Shown: positions 41,982-51,228, counted from the stretch's first letter. The stretch is 64,000 bases of DNA from Vreelandella lutescens (GCF_014640815.1 NZ_BMHM01000001.1:124001-188000); one strand, 5' to 3'. Notes: generated by a model from the letters alone, not told the origin. A program made the numbers and translations.

Positions 41982-43388
41982 ATGGCGCAGACCTATCACA
42001 CCACGGTGGGGAGCCGCCGCTATCGCTTTAGCGGGCTCGCCGAACTGATGGCCAAAGCCACGCCGCCGCGCTCGGGCGACCGCCTCGCTGGGGTGATGGC
42101 AGAGTCCGCAGAAGAGCGAGTCGTCGCCCAAATGGTGCTGGCGGAGCTACCGCTCACCACCTTTTTGAACGACGCGCTGATCCCCTACGAGCAGGACGAA
42201 ATCACCCGCCTGATCATCGACGACCACGATGCAAAGGCGTTTGCGCCGCTGAAGCACCTGACCGTAGGCGATTTTCGCAATTGGCTACTCTCGGACTACG
42301 CGACCAGTGAAGCCCTGGCCGCTGCAAGGCCCGGCATTACGCCGGAAATGGCCGCGGCGGTGAGTAAGCTGATGCGCAACCAGGACCTCATGCTGGTGGC
42401 GAAGAAATGCCAAGTGACCACGGCGTTTCGCAATACCATTGGGCTGCCGGGGCGGCTTTCGACCCGGTTACAGCCCAACCACCCCACCGATGACGTCACC
42501 GGCATCGCGGCGAGTATTCTCGATGGCCTGCTGTATGGCAGCGGCGATGCGGTGATTGGTATCAACCCGGCTACCGATAACGTCGCCCAGAGCATCAAGC
42601 TGATGCGCTTGATGGACGACGTGATCCAGAAATACGAGATCCCTACGCAATCCTGCGTACTGACTCACGTGACCAATACGCTAGAAGCCATCGAACAAGG
42701 CGCGCCGGTGGATCTGGTGTTTCAGTCCATTGGCGGCACCGAAGCCACCAACCGCAGCTTTGGGTTTGATTTGAGCACCCTGGCGGAAGCCGAAGCTGCC
42801 GCGCAAACGCTCAATCGCGGCACGGTGGGTCGCAACGTGATGTATTTTGAAACCGGCCAAGGCAGCTCGCTCTCTGCCGATGCTCACCACGGGCTGGATC
42901 AGCAAACCTGCGAAGCCCGGGCCTACGCCGTAGCGCGCAAGTTCAATCCGCTGCTGGTCAATACGGTGGTGGGGTTTATCGGCCCTGAGTATCTTTACGA
43001 TGGCAAGGAGATCACCCGAGCCGGGCTTGAAGACCACTTCTGCGGCAAGCTCTTAGGCGTGCCGATGGGGTGCGACGTGTGCTACACCAACCACGCCAAC
43101 GCCGATCAAAACGATATGGATAACCTGCTGACGCTGCTGGGTGTGGCGGGCTGCAACTTCGTGATGGGCATCCCCGGTTCTGACGACATCATGCTCAACT
43201 ATCAAACCACCTCGTTTCACGATGCGCTCTATGCCCGCCGGGTGCTGGGGCTAAAAGCCGCGCCGGAATTTGAGCAGTGGCTGGCTAAGATGCAGATCTT
43301 CCAAGATGTGAGCACCCATCGTCTTAACGACCAGCTCCCCGCCGCCTTTGCTAACAGCCTGCGCCACTTGCCGAAGGGGAGCGACTAA
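41982..43388 (+). CDS. eutB: Ethanolamine ammonia-lyase large subunit
   Basis: Adenosylcobalamin-dependent lyase subunit that converts ethanolamine to acetaldehyde and ammonia. The 468-residue protein is slightly longer than the enterobacterial form (about 453) but shows all the family blocks: GLPGRLSTRLQPNHPTDD, DAVIGINPATDN, PTQSCVLTHVTNT, YFETGQGSSLSADAHHG and GCNFVMGIPGSDDIML. A GGAAGG site precedes ATG 41982. eutC begins 1 nt after the stop. No microcompartment shell genes are adjacent, so this is the compartment-free type of ethanolamine use. Confidence 0.97.
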   Translation: MAQTYHTTVGSRRYRFSGLAELMAKATPPRSGDRLAGVMAESAEERVVAQMVLAELPLTTFLNDALIPYEQDEITRLIIDDHDAKAFAPLKHLTVGDFRNWLLSDYATSEALAAARPGITPEMAAAVSKLMRNQDLMLVAKKCQVTTAFRNTIGLPGRLSTRLQPNHPTDDVTGIAASILDGLLYGSGDAVIGINPATDNVAQSIKLMRLMDDVIQKYEIPTQSCVLTHVTNTLEAIEQGAPVDLVFQSIGGTEATNRSFGFDLSTLAEAEAAAQTLNRGTVGRNVMYFETGQGSSLSADAHHGLDQQTCEARAYAVARKFNPLLVNTVVGFIGPEYLYDGKEITRAGLEDHFCGKLLGVPMGCDVCYTNHANADQNDMDNLLTLLGVAGCNFVMGIPGSDDIMLNYQTTSFHDALYARRVLGLKAAPEFEQWLAKMQIFQDVSTHRLNDQLPAAFANSLRHLPKGSD

Positions 43389-43389
43389 G

Positions 43390-44232
43390 ATGCCTAAGCA
43401 ACCCACGCAGGAAACCACTGCGCCTATCGTCATTGAAAACCCCTGGGAGCGTCTGCGCGCCTTTACCGACGCGCGCATTGGGCTGGGGCGTGCGGGGGTG
43501 AGCCTTCCCACCAAGCAGCTGCTCGCGTTTCAGCTTGCCCATGCCCAGGCCCAAGATGCGGTTCACTGCCCGCTAGAGTGCCAGGCGCTGGCCGATGAGC
43601 TGACCCAAGCGCTTGGCTTAAACACCGCGCCGCTTTCAGCACACAGCCGAGCAGAGGACCGTGCGATCTACCTGCAGCGGCCCGACTACGGCCGACGGCT
43701 CAATGAACACTCCCGGCAGACGCTGCAGCAGGCGGCAGATAGCGGCCAACGGTTCGATTTGGCGATGGTGATCGTCGATGGCCTCTCGGCGCTGGCGGTA
43801 CAGCAGAACAGCGCCCCGTTTCTCACTGCGCTGTATGACGCACTCGGGCGCGACAAGAACGAATGGCAGCTCGCACCGCTGACACTGGTGGAACAAGGGC
43901 GCGTGGCGATTGGCGACGAAGTAGGCGCGCTGCTCAATGCGGATGCGGTGCTGGTCATGATTGGTGAGCGCCCCGGCCTTAGCTCCCCAGATAGTTTGGG
44001 GCTGTACATGACCTGGGGCCCCGAAGTGGGGTTAAAAGATGACCGGCGTAACTGTATCTCCAACGTACGCCCGGCCGGGCTTGCGTATGAAGAGGCGGCC
44101 CGGCGTTTGCTGCTGCTGTTAACCGAGGCGCGGGAGCGCAAGCTCTCCGGCGTGACGTTAAAAGACCGCAGCGAAGACAGCGTCTTGGAGGGCGGCAGCA
44201 GTTCAACTCGGAATTTCCTGGTGGCTGATTGA
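43390..44232 (+). CDS. eutC: Ethanolamine ammonia-lyase small subunit
   Basis: Small subunit that binds adenosylcobalamin together with EutB. The 280-residue protein begins MPKQPTQETT and carries the EutC blocks NPWERLRAFTDARIGLGRAG, LAHAQAQDAVH, RPDYGRRL, VIVDGLSALAVQQN and IGERPGLSSPDSLG. A longer frame to 43348 overlaps eutB and is not used, because ATG 43390 follows directly after the eutB stop with a ribosome site in the eutB 3' end. It is followed by three 24-bp repeats, then the permease gene. Confidence 0.95.
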   Translation: MPKQPTQETTAPIVIENPWERLRAFTDARIGLGRAGVSLPTKQLLAFQLAHAQAQDAVHCPLECQALADELTQALGLNTAPLSAHSRAEDRAIYLQRPDYGRRLNEHSRQTLQQAADSGQRFDLAMVIVDGLSALAVQQNSAPFLTALYDALGRDKNEWQLAPLTLVEQGRVAIGDEVGALLNADAVLVMIGERPGLSSPDSLGLYMTWGPEVGLKDDRRNCISNVRPAGLAYEEAARRLLLLLTEARERKLSGVTLKDRSEDSVLEGGSSSTRNFLVAD

Positions 44233-44248
44233 CGGTAGCAGCACAAAA

Positions 44249-44320
44249 ACGCTGACGACGTTTTCAATAACAACGCTAACGACATTTTCCATAACACCGC
44301 TGACGACTCTCCCAATAACA
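44249..44320. repeat. Three degenerate 24-bp tandem repeats between eutC and the permease gene
   Basis: Units 44249-44272, 44273-44296 and 44297-44320 share the pattern (A/C)CGCT(G/A)ACGAC...AATAACA. They lie in the 154-nt gap, are non-coding on the plus strand and have no spacers, so they are not CRISPR. They may be a slippage-prone spacer or a processing element. Confidence 0.7.
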
Positions 44321-44386
44321 AGACGGAACCAGGAACACAGCACGCCGCTGACACCCATTGCGTTCCACACTAAAAAGGGCAAAACG

Positions 44387-45820
44387 ATGACACAACCAAC
44401 GGTTGATCAGGCGTATCTGGCCAAGCGCCAGCTGCGTAAAGGGACGGCAGGCTGGATGCTGCTCGCGGGCCTTGGGGTCTCCTATGTGATTTCTGGTGAT
44501 TTTGCGGGCTGGAACTTTGGCATTGCCGAAGCGGGTTGGGGCGGCTTTGCGATTGCTGCCTGTTTGATGGCGCTGATGTACCTCGCGCTAGTGCTGGCGC
44601 TGGCAGAAATGTCCGCCGCCATTCCTGCCGCAGGGGGTGGCTATAGCTTTGCTCGCCAAGCCATGGGGCCTGCGGGCGGTTATTTGACCGGGCTTGCCGT
44701 GTTGATCGAGTACGCGCTGGCCCCGGCGGCCATCGTGATTTTTATCGGCTCGGCGGTGGAAGCTTTATTGGGCGTGAACGGCCCGCTGGTGTATCTGCTG
44801 TTTTATGCGGTGTTCATCGGTATTCACCTGGCGGGCGTGGGGGAAGCGCTGAAAGTGATGATGGTGATTAGCGGTTTGGCGGTCTTTGCCATTTTGGCCA
44901 CCGCCGTGGCGCTGATCGGCGATTTCGATTCGGCCAACCTGTTTGATATCGCACCCACCGATGCGGCGGGGGCGAGCACCTTTATGCCTTTCGGCTGGTA
45001 CGGTATTTGGGCGGCACTGCCTTTTGGCATGTGGCTGTTCCTGGCCGTTGAAGGGGTGCCGCTGGCAGCCGAAGAGGCGAAGGACCCCGCTCGCGATATG
45101 CCCAAAGGCATCATCGGTGCAATGCTGTTTTTGCTGTTTACAGCACTGTTGGTGGTGCTGCTGCTGGCAGGGGCGACCAGCGCTGAGATGATTGGCCAAA
45201 GCGGCGTGCCGCTGGTGGATGCGCTGAATGCGGCGGGTAATCCTACGCTGGCTACCCTGGTCAACGTGCTGGGCTTGGCTGGTTTGATCGCCTCATTCTT
45301 CTCGATTATTTATGGCTATAGCCGTCTGGTATTCGCGCTTTCTCGGGCTGGCTATTTACCCAAACAGCTGTCGCTGACCAGCGGTCGTAAAGTGCCTTAC
45401 TTAGCGCTGATTGTGCCCGGTATCTTTGGCTTTCTGGCGTCGCTGAGCGGGGAAGGCGATCTGATGTTAGGCATGGCGGTCGTTGGTGCGACCATCTCCT
45501 ATGCGCTGATGGCGTTCAGCCATATCTGGCTGCGTCTTAAACAGCCTGACCTGCCACGCCCTTATAAAACGCCCGGCGGTATTGTCACCTCATCAATTGC
45601 GCTAGTCCTGTCGCTGGTCGCGATGACCGGTGTGTACGCCTTCGACCCTCGCGCCTTCAACTACACCATCGTGCTGTTCATTGCCGGAGCGGCTTACTAC
45701 TTCCTCTACAGCAAACACCATCTGGTGGCGAAAACCGCGGAAGAAGAGTTCGCGCTGGTGACCGCCTCGCCGGAGGAGGTCGACCCTGCCGCGTCGGTCG
45801 CTGCCTCCGTAAAGCTGTAA
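44387..45820 (+). CDS. Ethanolamine permease (APC superfamily)
   Basis: A 477-residue amino acid/polyamine/organocation permease with about 12 spans. It matches the ethanolamine permease family (TIGR00908 type): KGTAGWMLLAGLGVSYVISG, DFAGWNFGIAEAGWGGF, PAAGGGYSFARQAMGP, FLAVEGVPLAAEEAKDPARD and YGYSRLVFALSRAGYLP. The position behind eutBC with an EutR-like activator supports ethanolamine uptake. AAAAGGG serves as ribosome site. A strong intrinsic terminator follows. Confidence 0.92.
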   Translation: MTQPTVDQAYLAKRQLRKGTAGWMLLAGLGVSYVISGDFAGWNFGIAEAGWGGFAIAACLMALMYLALVLALAEMSAAIPAAGGGYSFARQAMGPAGGYLTGLAVLIEYALAPAAIVIFIGSAVEALLGVNGPLVYLLFYAVFIGIHLAGVGEALKVMMVISGLAVFAILATAVALIGDFDSANLFDIAPTDAAGASTFMPFGWYGIWAALPFGMWLFLAVEGVPLAAEEAKDPARDMPKGIIGAMLFLLFTALLVVLLLAGATSAEMIGQSGVPLVDALNAAGNPTLATLVNVLGLAGLIASFFSIIYGYSRLVFALSRAGYLPKQLSLTSGRKVPYLALIVPGIFGFLASLSGEGDLMLGMAVVGATISYALMAFSHIWLRLKQPDLPRPYKTPGGIVTSSIALVLSLVAMTGVYAFDPRAFNYTIVLFIAGAAYYFLYSKHHLVAKTAEEEFALVTASPEEVDPAASVAASVKL

Positions 45821-45857
45821 TCACGGCGGCGAATCGCCTAGTCTGAACGATAGCAGT

Positions 45858-45889
45858 ACGCCTCTGGGCCCTGGCGCAGAGGCGTTTTT
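45858..45889 (+). terminator. Intrinsic terminator after the ethanolamine permease gene
   Basis: ACGCCTCTG, a 10-nt loop and CAGAGGCGT are followed by a run of five T, 38 nt after the stop codon. Strong intrinsic terminator ending the eut operon. Confidence 0.9.
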
Positions 45890-45917
45890 ATTGAGCAGGC
45901 AACATAGGGACGCTGTG

Positions 45918-46445
45918 ATGACGCTTAATTTTACTGATACAAGCATGGCCGAGGCAGAGCAGCAGCGCTGGTACGCGGTGGACGATGGCGTGATGGGCGG
46001 CGTGTCCCAAAGTGGCTTTCGCGTGGAAGAGGGCGCTGGCTGCTTTTGTGGCGAGGTATCGCTGGAAAACGGCGGCGGCTTTGCCTCGGTGCGACGTGAG
46101 CCCAACGGCTTTGAGCCGACCCTCGCACACAGCCAAGGGATTACGCTGCGCGTGCGTGGCGATGGTCGCATCTATCAGCTAAGGCTCAAAAGCAGCGCGT
46201 TGGACGAAGCAAGCGCTTACCGCGTCGCCTTCACACCTACGGCTCACCAGTGGGAAACGCATCGGTTCACCTGGGCGCAGTTTGAGGCGGTGCGCCGGGG
46301 CACGCTGCTTTCCAGCGCGCCGCCTCTCGACCCACACACTATTCACCAGCTCGGTTTCTTGATTGCCGACCGCACCGCCGGGCCGTTTCGCCTGGAGGTC
46401 GCCTCTATTGCGCTGTACCCACAAGATTCACACTCACAGGGCTGA
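45918..46445 (+). CDS. CIA30-domain protein
   Basis: A 175-residue single-domain protein of the CIA30 family (PF08547, named for complex I intermediate-associated protein 30). Typical blocks: RWYAVDDGVMGGVSQSGF, FCGEVSLENGGGFASVR, GITLRVRGDGRIYQLRLK and the C-terminal LGFLIADRTAGPFRLEVASIALY. The jelly-roll fold suggests carbohydrate or protein binding; its bacterial function is unclear. ATG 45918 is preferred over TTG 45891, as the conserved domain begins right after it. Stand-alone gene before aceK. Confidence 0.82.
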   Translation: MTLNFTDTSMAEAEQQRWYAVDDGVMGGVSQSGFRVEEGAGCFCGEVSLENGGGFASVRREPNGFEPTLAHSQGITLRVRGDGRIYQLRLKSSALDEASAYRVAFTPTAHQWETHRFTWAQFEAVRRGTLLSSAPPLDPHTIHQLGFLIADRTAGPFRLEVASIALYPQDSHSQG

Positions 46446-46542
46446 CACTGACAGGTCTGACACTTACAGTACTAAGGTCGTCTCGTATGTAGTGTGCCGT
46501 TCACGGAATCTGGGAAGCCCTCTTACGACGTGAGCCAGCGTG

Positions 46543-48309
46543 ATGAAACACTCCCCCGCGTATCGCCTAGCGGCCACTGTGCTGCACGGTTTCGATGAGT
46601 ACCGTGCCCGCTTTAAGCAGATTACCTCGGATGCTAGCCGCCGCTTTCGCGACGCCGCCTGGCGTGAAGCGCAGCAGGCCTCCGCCGCGCGGATCAACCT
46701 ATACGGTGAAAAGGTCGAGGAGACACTGGGCCGGTTGCAGCGCACCTTTGCCGCAGATGTACTGGCCCATTGTGAGACGTGGCGGGAAGCACGAGGGCAC
46801 TACGCTCAATTGATTAGCCAGCGGCTGGATTACGAGCTGGCGGAAACCTTTTTCAACTCGCTGTTCTGCTCGGTGTTTCAGCATCGCCATATTCGCAACG
46901 ACTGGATGTTTGTGTACAGCTCCCGGGAAGACGCAGCGCACCGCTCGGGCATTGAGCTGTGCCGCAGGCATTGCGTCAACGGCGACTGGGCGGGGGCGCT
47001 TGCCTGGGCGCTGCAGGAGGCGCCGTTTGATTCCCCGTTTAGCGATTTAGCCAGCGATAGCCAGCTCGGCGCGGGCTTGCTGGAAGCTCAGCTCCCCGCC
47101 GCGATTTGGCAGGCGGAGGATGCCCATGTGGAGCTTCTCAACAGCGTGTTCTACCGCAATAAAGGGGCGTACCTCGTCGGGCGTATTTTAGGCGGTGGCG
47201 AGCAGGTGCCGCTGGTGCTGCCCGTTCTGCATGGCGAAGGGTACGGCGAGCAGCAGGGCGGCGACCCCTGCCTGCATTTGGACACGGTTCTCACCGAAAC
47301 CGATGAAGTGTCGATCATCTTCTCGTTCACCCGCGCCTATTTTCAGGTAGACGTGCCGGTGCCGGGGGAATTTGTCGGTTACCTAAAACAGCTTATGCCC
47401 CACAAGCCGGAGGGCGAGCTGTACGCGGCTATCGGGTTTTTTAAACACGGCAAAACCGAGTTTTTCCGCGCACTCAACCAGCAGGTGGCTAAACGCGAAG
47501 AGCAGTTCATCATCGCGCCGGGCGTGCGGGGCATGGTGATGGCGGTGTTTGTGCTACCCAGCTTTCGCACCGTGTTCAAAATCATCAAGGATAAGTTCGA
47601 CCCCGCCAAAGAGGTTACCCCCGCGATCGTGCGAGAGAAGTATCGGCTGGTAAAGCGCCATGACCGAGTAGGGCGCATGGCCGATACCCAGGAGTTCTCC
47701 AACTTTATTGTCCGCCAGGATCATTTTGATCCAGAGTGTCTGGCGCACTTATTAGAGGTCGCCCCCTCCACGGTATCGCTGAAAGGCGACAAGGTGATCA
47801 TCAAACACTGCTACACCGAACGAATGATGACGCCGCTGAATATCTACCTGGAGCAGTGCAGCGCCGATGAACGAGTCATGGTGCTGAAAGATTACGGCAA
47901 CGCCATCAAGCAGATGGCGGCGGCGAATATTTTCCCTGGCGATATGCTGCTGAAGAATTTTGGCGTCACTCGCCACGGGCGGGTGATTTTCTACGACTAC
48001 GACGAGGTAAGCTATCTCACCGAGTGTCGCTTCCGCCATATTCCCAAATCCCAGGGGTACAACAGTTACATGGATGGCGGGGCTAGCTTTTCCATTGGCC
48101 CCAACGATATCTTCCCCGAAGAGTTTGGCCCGTTTATGTTTGCCAACCCGGAACTACGCGCACTGTTTACAGAGCAGCACCCGGAGCTGTTCGACCCGGA
48201 CTACTGGCTGGCGCTACAGCGGGCGATTCTTGATGGACGGGTGATTGACGTTTACCCGTATCGCAACAAGCAGCGGTTCGCGGGGACCGTGGGGCAACTG
48301 GTACATTAG
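46543..48309 (+). CDS. aceK: Isocitrate dehydrogenase kinase/phosphatase
   Basis: Bifunctional enzyme that inactivates isocitrate dehydrogenase by phosphorylation on acetate and reactivates it otherwise, setting flux into the glyoxylate bypass. The 588-residue size fits AceK. The ATP loop APGVRGMVM (about residues 325-333), the following VLPSFRTVFKIIKDKF and the acidic metal-binding segment FYDYDEVSYLTECRFR are present. GTG 46540 directly precedes ATG 46543, which is taken as start. aceA/aceB are not in this window. The next gene is a sirtuin, another possible control point of acetate metabolism. Confidence 0.95.
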   Translation: MKHSPAYRLAATVLHGFDEYRARFKQITSDASRRFRDAAWREAQQASAARINLYGEKVEETLGRLQRTFAADVLAHCETWREARGHYAQLISQRLDYELAETFFNSLFCSVFQHRHIRNDWMFVYSSREDAAHRSGIELCRRHCVNGDWAGALAWALQEAPFDSPFSDLASDSQLGAGLLEAQLPAAIWQAEDAHVELLNSVFYRNKGAYLVGRILGGGEQVPLVLPVLHGEGYGEQQGGDPCLHLDTVLTETDEVSIIFSFTRAYFQVDVPVPGEFVGYLKQLMPHKPEGELYAAIGFFKHGKTEFFRALNQQVAKREEQFIIAPGVRGMVMAVFVLPSFRTVFKIIKDKFDPAKEVTPAIVREKYRLVKRHDRVGRMADTQEFSNFIVRQDHFDPECLAHLLEVAPSTVSLKGDKVIIKHCYTERMMTPLNIYLEQCSADERVMVLKDYGNAIKQMAAANIFPGDMLLKNFGVTRHGRVIFYDYDEVSYLTECRFRHIPKSQGYNSYMDGGASFSIGPNDIFPEEFGPFMFANPELRALFTEQHPELFDPDYWLALQRAILDGRVIDVYPYRNKQRFAGTVGQLVH

Positions 48310-48341
48310 GCGTTTACTGGACGACGTAAGCCGAGGTCAGC

Positions 48342-49055
48342 ATGACATCAGCCCCGCACTTGGTGGTATTTACCGGATCGGGAATCAGCGCGGAGAGCGG
48401 CATTCAAACCTTTCGCGCCAGCGATGGCCTCTGGGAGGACCACCCGGTGGAAGAGGTCGCCACGCCGCAAGGGTGGCGGCAAGACCCAGAGCGTGTGCTG
48501 GCGTTCTATAACCAGCGCCGTGAGCAGATCCGCCGTGCAAAGCCCAACGCCGCCCATAAAGCGCTGGCGGCGCTGGAGCAGGATGGCTTTCAGGTTAGCG
48601 TGATTACCCAGAACATTGACGACTTGCACGAACGAGCAGGCTCCCGCCAGGTGCTGCACCTGCACGGCGAGATTTTGAAGGCGCGCTCATCGGTGGATGC
48701 GCGGCTGCGCTACCCGTTGGCGAAGGGTGGGATTGCCCTGGGCGATGTGTGCGATAAGGGCAGCCAGCTGCGCCCAGACGTGGTGTGGTTTGGCGAGGCG
48801 GTGCCGCTGTTCGAAGAGGCCTGCGAGCTGGTGAGTCAGGCGGATTTCTTGCTTGTGGTGGGCACCTCGCTGGCAGTCATGCCCGCCGCATCGCTGCTCA
48901 GCTATATCGATTACGACACCCCCTGCGCGCTGGTAGACCCCGACGCCGATGAGCTAAGCCCACCCGGCGTGCTGGCGATCAATACCACGGCCGGGGAAGG
49001 CGTGCCGGCGCTTGTACACCAGTGGCGTAAGCAGGGGAATTTGATTTTACCTTGA
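48342..49055 (+). CDS. SIR2-family NAD-dependent deacylase lacking most zinc cysteines
   Basis: A 237-residue sirtuin. NAD-binding motifs are intact: GSGISAESGIQTFR (12-25), TQNIDDLHERAG, the catalytic His108 in HLHGE, WFGEAVP and GTSLAVMPA. Tyr56 and Arg59 (FYNQRRE) form the class III motif of desuccinylases such as CobB. Where CobB has a four-cysteine zinc ribbon, this protein has only Cys137, so the small domain probably folds without zinc. A GAGGTC site precedes ATG 48342, 32 nt after aceK, so co-transcription is likely. Deacetylase or desuccinylase activity is inferred. Confidence 0.87.
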   Translation: MTSAPHLVVFTGSGISAESGIQTFRASDGLWEDHPVEEVATPQGWRQDPERVLAFYNQRREQIRRAKPNAAHKALAALEQDGFQVSVITQNIDDLHERAGSRQVLHLHGEILKARSSVDARLRYPLAKGGIALGDVCDKGSQLRPDVVWFGEAVPLFEEACELVSQADFLLVVGTSLAVMPAASLLSYIDYDTPCALVDPDADELSPPGVLAINTTAGEGVPALVHQWRKQGNLILP

Positions 49056-49240
49056 TATAACGATTGGGGAGGTTCGCTCAACCCTAGGCGGGGGCGCTGT
49101 GAACCCCTCCATGGGCGCTACTTTCGCCATCTGACCGCCATGGATGGCGGGAATGCCGGGATTGTTGGGAACATTGACCGGCCCTGGCGAAAGACCCCCG
49201 CTACGGGTTGATCGAACCGGCCGATAGCACACTAGAGGCG

Positions 49241-50509
49241 CTATTCCAAAAACCACGCTTTCATGACTCCGGTAATCTGGGTGAGCTCGGCATCTGTCGC
49301 GATATAAGCGGGCATGGTGTAAAGCCAGCGGCCAATGGGGCGCAGCCACACGCCCCGCGCTCGGGCAAACGCGGCAACGCCTTTCAGCGCCTCGCTGCTG
49401 TGGGCTTCGATCACCGCCGTTGCGCCTAATACGCGCACATCCGCTACGGCTGGATGCGCCCGTAGCGCTACGTCTTCTAATAGCTCGCGCTGTAACGTTT
49501 GGCTGAGCGCGGCAATTTTCTCTAAGTAGTGCTCCTCCTCGAACACCCTCAGGCTCTCCAGCGCCACGCGGCAGGCCAGCGGGTTGCCCATAAACGTGGG
49601 GCCGTGCATGAAAGCGTGGTGCGCACTGTCGCCAATAAACGCCCTGTGAACCCGGTCGGTAGCCAGCGTGGCCGCATGGCCCAAGTAGCCGCCGGTCAGC
49701 CCTTTGGAAAGCACCATGATGTCTGGCGTGACGCCCGCGTGGTCGGCGGCAAACAGCTTGCCGGTACGGCCAAAGCCGGTAGCGACTTCATCAAAAATCA
49801 GCAGCACGCCAAACTCATCGCACAGCGCCCGTGCGCCGCGCAGGTAGTGGGGCGAGGTCATGTTCAGCCCGCCCGCCGCTTGCAGCAACGGCTCCATCAA
49901 GAGCGCAGCAATCTCATGGTGGTGGCGCGCTAGCACCTCCCGCAGCGCGGCGAGGTCTCGCTCAACCTGCTCTGGCGTCGCGTCGAACGGGGCCGTGGGG
50001 GCCGGGGCGAAGTGGTGCTGGGGTAGCAGGCTGGCGAACAGGCTGTGCATGCCCTCTTCGGGGTCGCACACCGCCATGCAGCCGGTGGTATCGCCGTGGT
50101 ACGCCTTCATGAGCGAGAGCATTTTGCGCTTGCTGGGATGGCCGCTCAGCACTTGATACTGCAGCGCCATCTTCATGGCCACTTCCATACCCACCGAGCC
50201 GCTATCGGAGAAGAACACATGGTTCAGCCCCGCTGGGGTAATACGCACCAGCGCCCTTGCCAGCTGATCGGCGGGGTCGTGGGTCAGGCCACCCAGCATC
50301 ACATGGCAAAGCTCCCCGGCCTGCTCGCGAATGGCGGCGACGAGGCGCGGATGGCCGTAGCCGTGAATCATGCACCACCAGGAGCAGGTGGCATCCAGCA
50401 GGCGCTCGCCGCTGTCCAGCGTAAAGTAGCTGCCGTTGCCGCCGACCACCTTGGGCGCGGATGTTTGGGTTTTGAGATGGGCGTAGGGGTGCCAAACGGG
50501 AGAGTTCAT
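49241..50509 (-). CDS. bioA: Adenosylmethionine-8-amino-7-oxononanoate aminotransferase
   Basis: PLP enzyme that makes 7,8-diaminopelargonate (DAPA) from KAPA, using SAM as amino donor. The 422-residue protein has the class III aminotransferase core: CSWWCMIHGYGHPRL near the N-terminus (typical of BioA), AYHGDTTGCMAVCDP, LIFDEVATGFGRTGK, the PLP lysine in VLSKGLTGGYL and HGPTFMGNPLACR. Last gene of the bio operon; its ATG overlaps the bioD stop by 4 nt. Downstream (49056-49240) nothing is recognised apart from a short imperfect palindrome around 49135-49150. Confidence 0.97.
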   Translation of the reverse strand: MNSPVWHPYAHLKTQTSAPKVVGGNGSYFTLDSGERLLDATCSWWCMIHGYGHPRLVAAIREQAGELCHVMLGGLTHDPADQLARALVRITPAGLNHVFFSDSGSVGMEVAMKMALQYQVLSGHPSKRKMLSLMKAYHGDTTGCMAVCDPEEGMHSLFASLLPQHHFAPAPTAPFDATPEQVERDLAALREVLARHHHEIAALLMEPLLQAAGGLNMTSPHYLRGARALCDEFGVLLIFDEVATGFGRTGKLFAADHAGVTPDIMVLSKGLTGGYLGHAATLATDRVHRAFIGDSAHHAFMHGPTFMGNPLACRVALESLRVFEEEHYLEKIAALSQTLQRELLEDVALRAHPAVADVRVLGATAVIEAHSSEALKGVAAFARARGVWLRPIGRWLYTMPAYIATDAELTQITGVMKAWFLE

Positions 50510-51228
50510 GGCGTTGCCTCCTGGGCGGCGGTGGAGAGAAGCGCATCAAGGAAGATAAAGCGCTGCGCGGTGGAGGCATCTGCCTGTGCCAAATGGGGAA
50601 TGAGCCCTAAGCAGGGAGCGGGCAGGGCGCGTTTTAACAGCGACACATTAGCTGCAAAACGTGCGCTATCTCTGGCAAAGGCGGGGTCTACCACGCTGCC
50701 CACCCAGCCTGCCAGCGTTACGCCATCGGCGACGATGGCCTCGGCGGTGAGCCGGGCATGGTTAAGGCAGCCCAATTTCAGCCCAACCACTAGAATCACC
50801 GGCAGCCTGAGCGCGCGGGGCAGGTCGGAAAAGTCCTCCTCCTCGTTCAGCGGCACCCGCCAGCCGCCTGCGCCTTCGATCAGCGTCAGATCCCGTGGCG
50901 TGCCGGTTAACGTGTCGCTGAGCGCCTGAGTAACGCTGGCCACGTTAAGCATGGCACCTGCTTCCAGAGCGGCGAGATGCGGCGCAATGGCGGGAGCAAA
51001 GGCCCAGAGGTTGACCGTTGGGTACTCCACCGGCGGGAAGCTTTGCGCCTGTAGCGCCAGGGCGTCGCGGTTGCGCAAGCCGCTGGGCGTGGCCTCGCTG
51101 CCGGAGGCAATCGGTTTTAACCCCAGGGTGGTGAGCTGGCGCTGGTGGGCGGCGCACAGCAGCGCGCTGGTGGCCAGGGTTTTGCCTGCGTCAGTGTCGG
51201 TACCGGTGACAAAATAGGTGTGGTTCAT
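50506..51228 (-). CDS. bioD: Dethiobiotin synthetase
   Basis: ATP-dependent enzyme that closes the ureido ring of dethiobiotin from DAPA and CO2. The 240-residue protein has the P-loop GTDTDAGKT (9-17), the GLKPIASG motif and IEGAGGWRVPLNE. It is joined to bioC and bioA by 4-nt ATGA overlaps on both sides. Normal length, nothing missing. Confidence 0.96.
   Translation of the reverse strand: MNHTYFVTGTDTDAGKTLATSALLCAAHQRQLTTLGLKPIASGSEATPSGLRNRDALALQAQSFPPVEYPTVNLWAFAPAIAPHLAALEAGAMLNVASVTQALSDTLTGTPRDLTLIEGAGGWRVPLNEEEDFSDLPRALRLPVILVVGLKLGCLNHARLTAEAIVADGVTLAGWVGSVVDPAFARDSARFAANVSLLKRALPAPCLGLIPHLAQADASTAQRFIFLDALLSTAAQEATP

Noticed and set aside
43348..43389. Upstream extension of EutC
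   Set aside because: It overlaps the end of eutB and the family N-terminus fits ATG 43390.
44249..44320. Tandem repeats as a CRISPR array
   Set aside because: Units are directly adjacent with no spacers and no cas genes nearby.
49135..49150. CCGCCA/TGGCGG palindrome after bioA
   Set aside because: Too short, without a T-run, and common by chance in GC-rich DNA.
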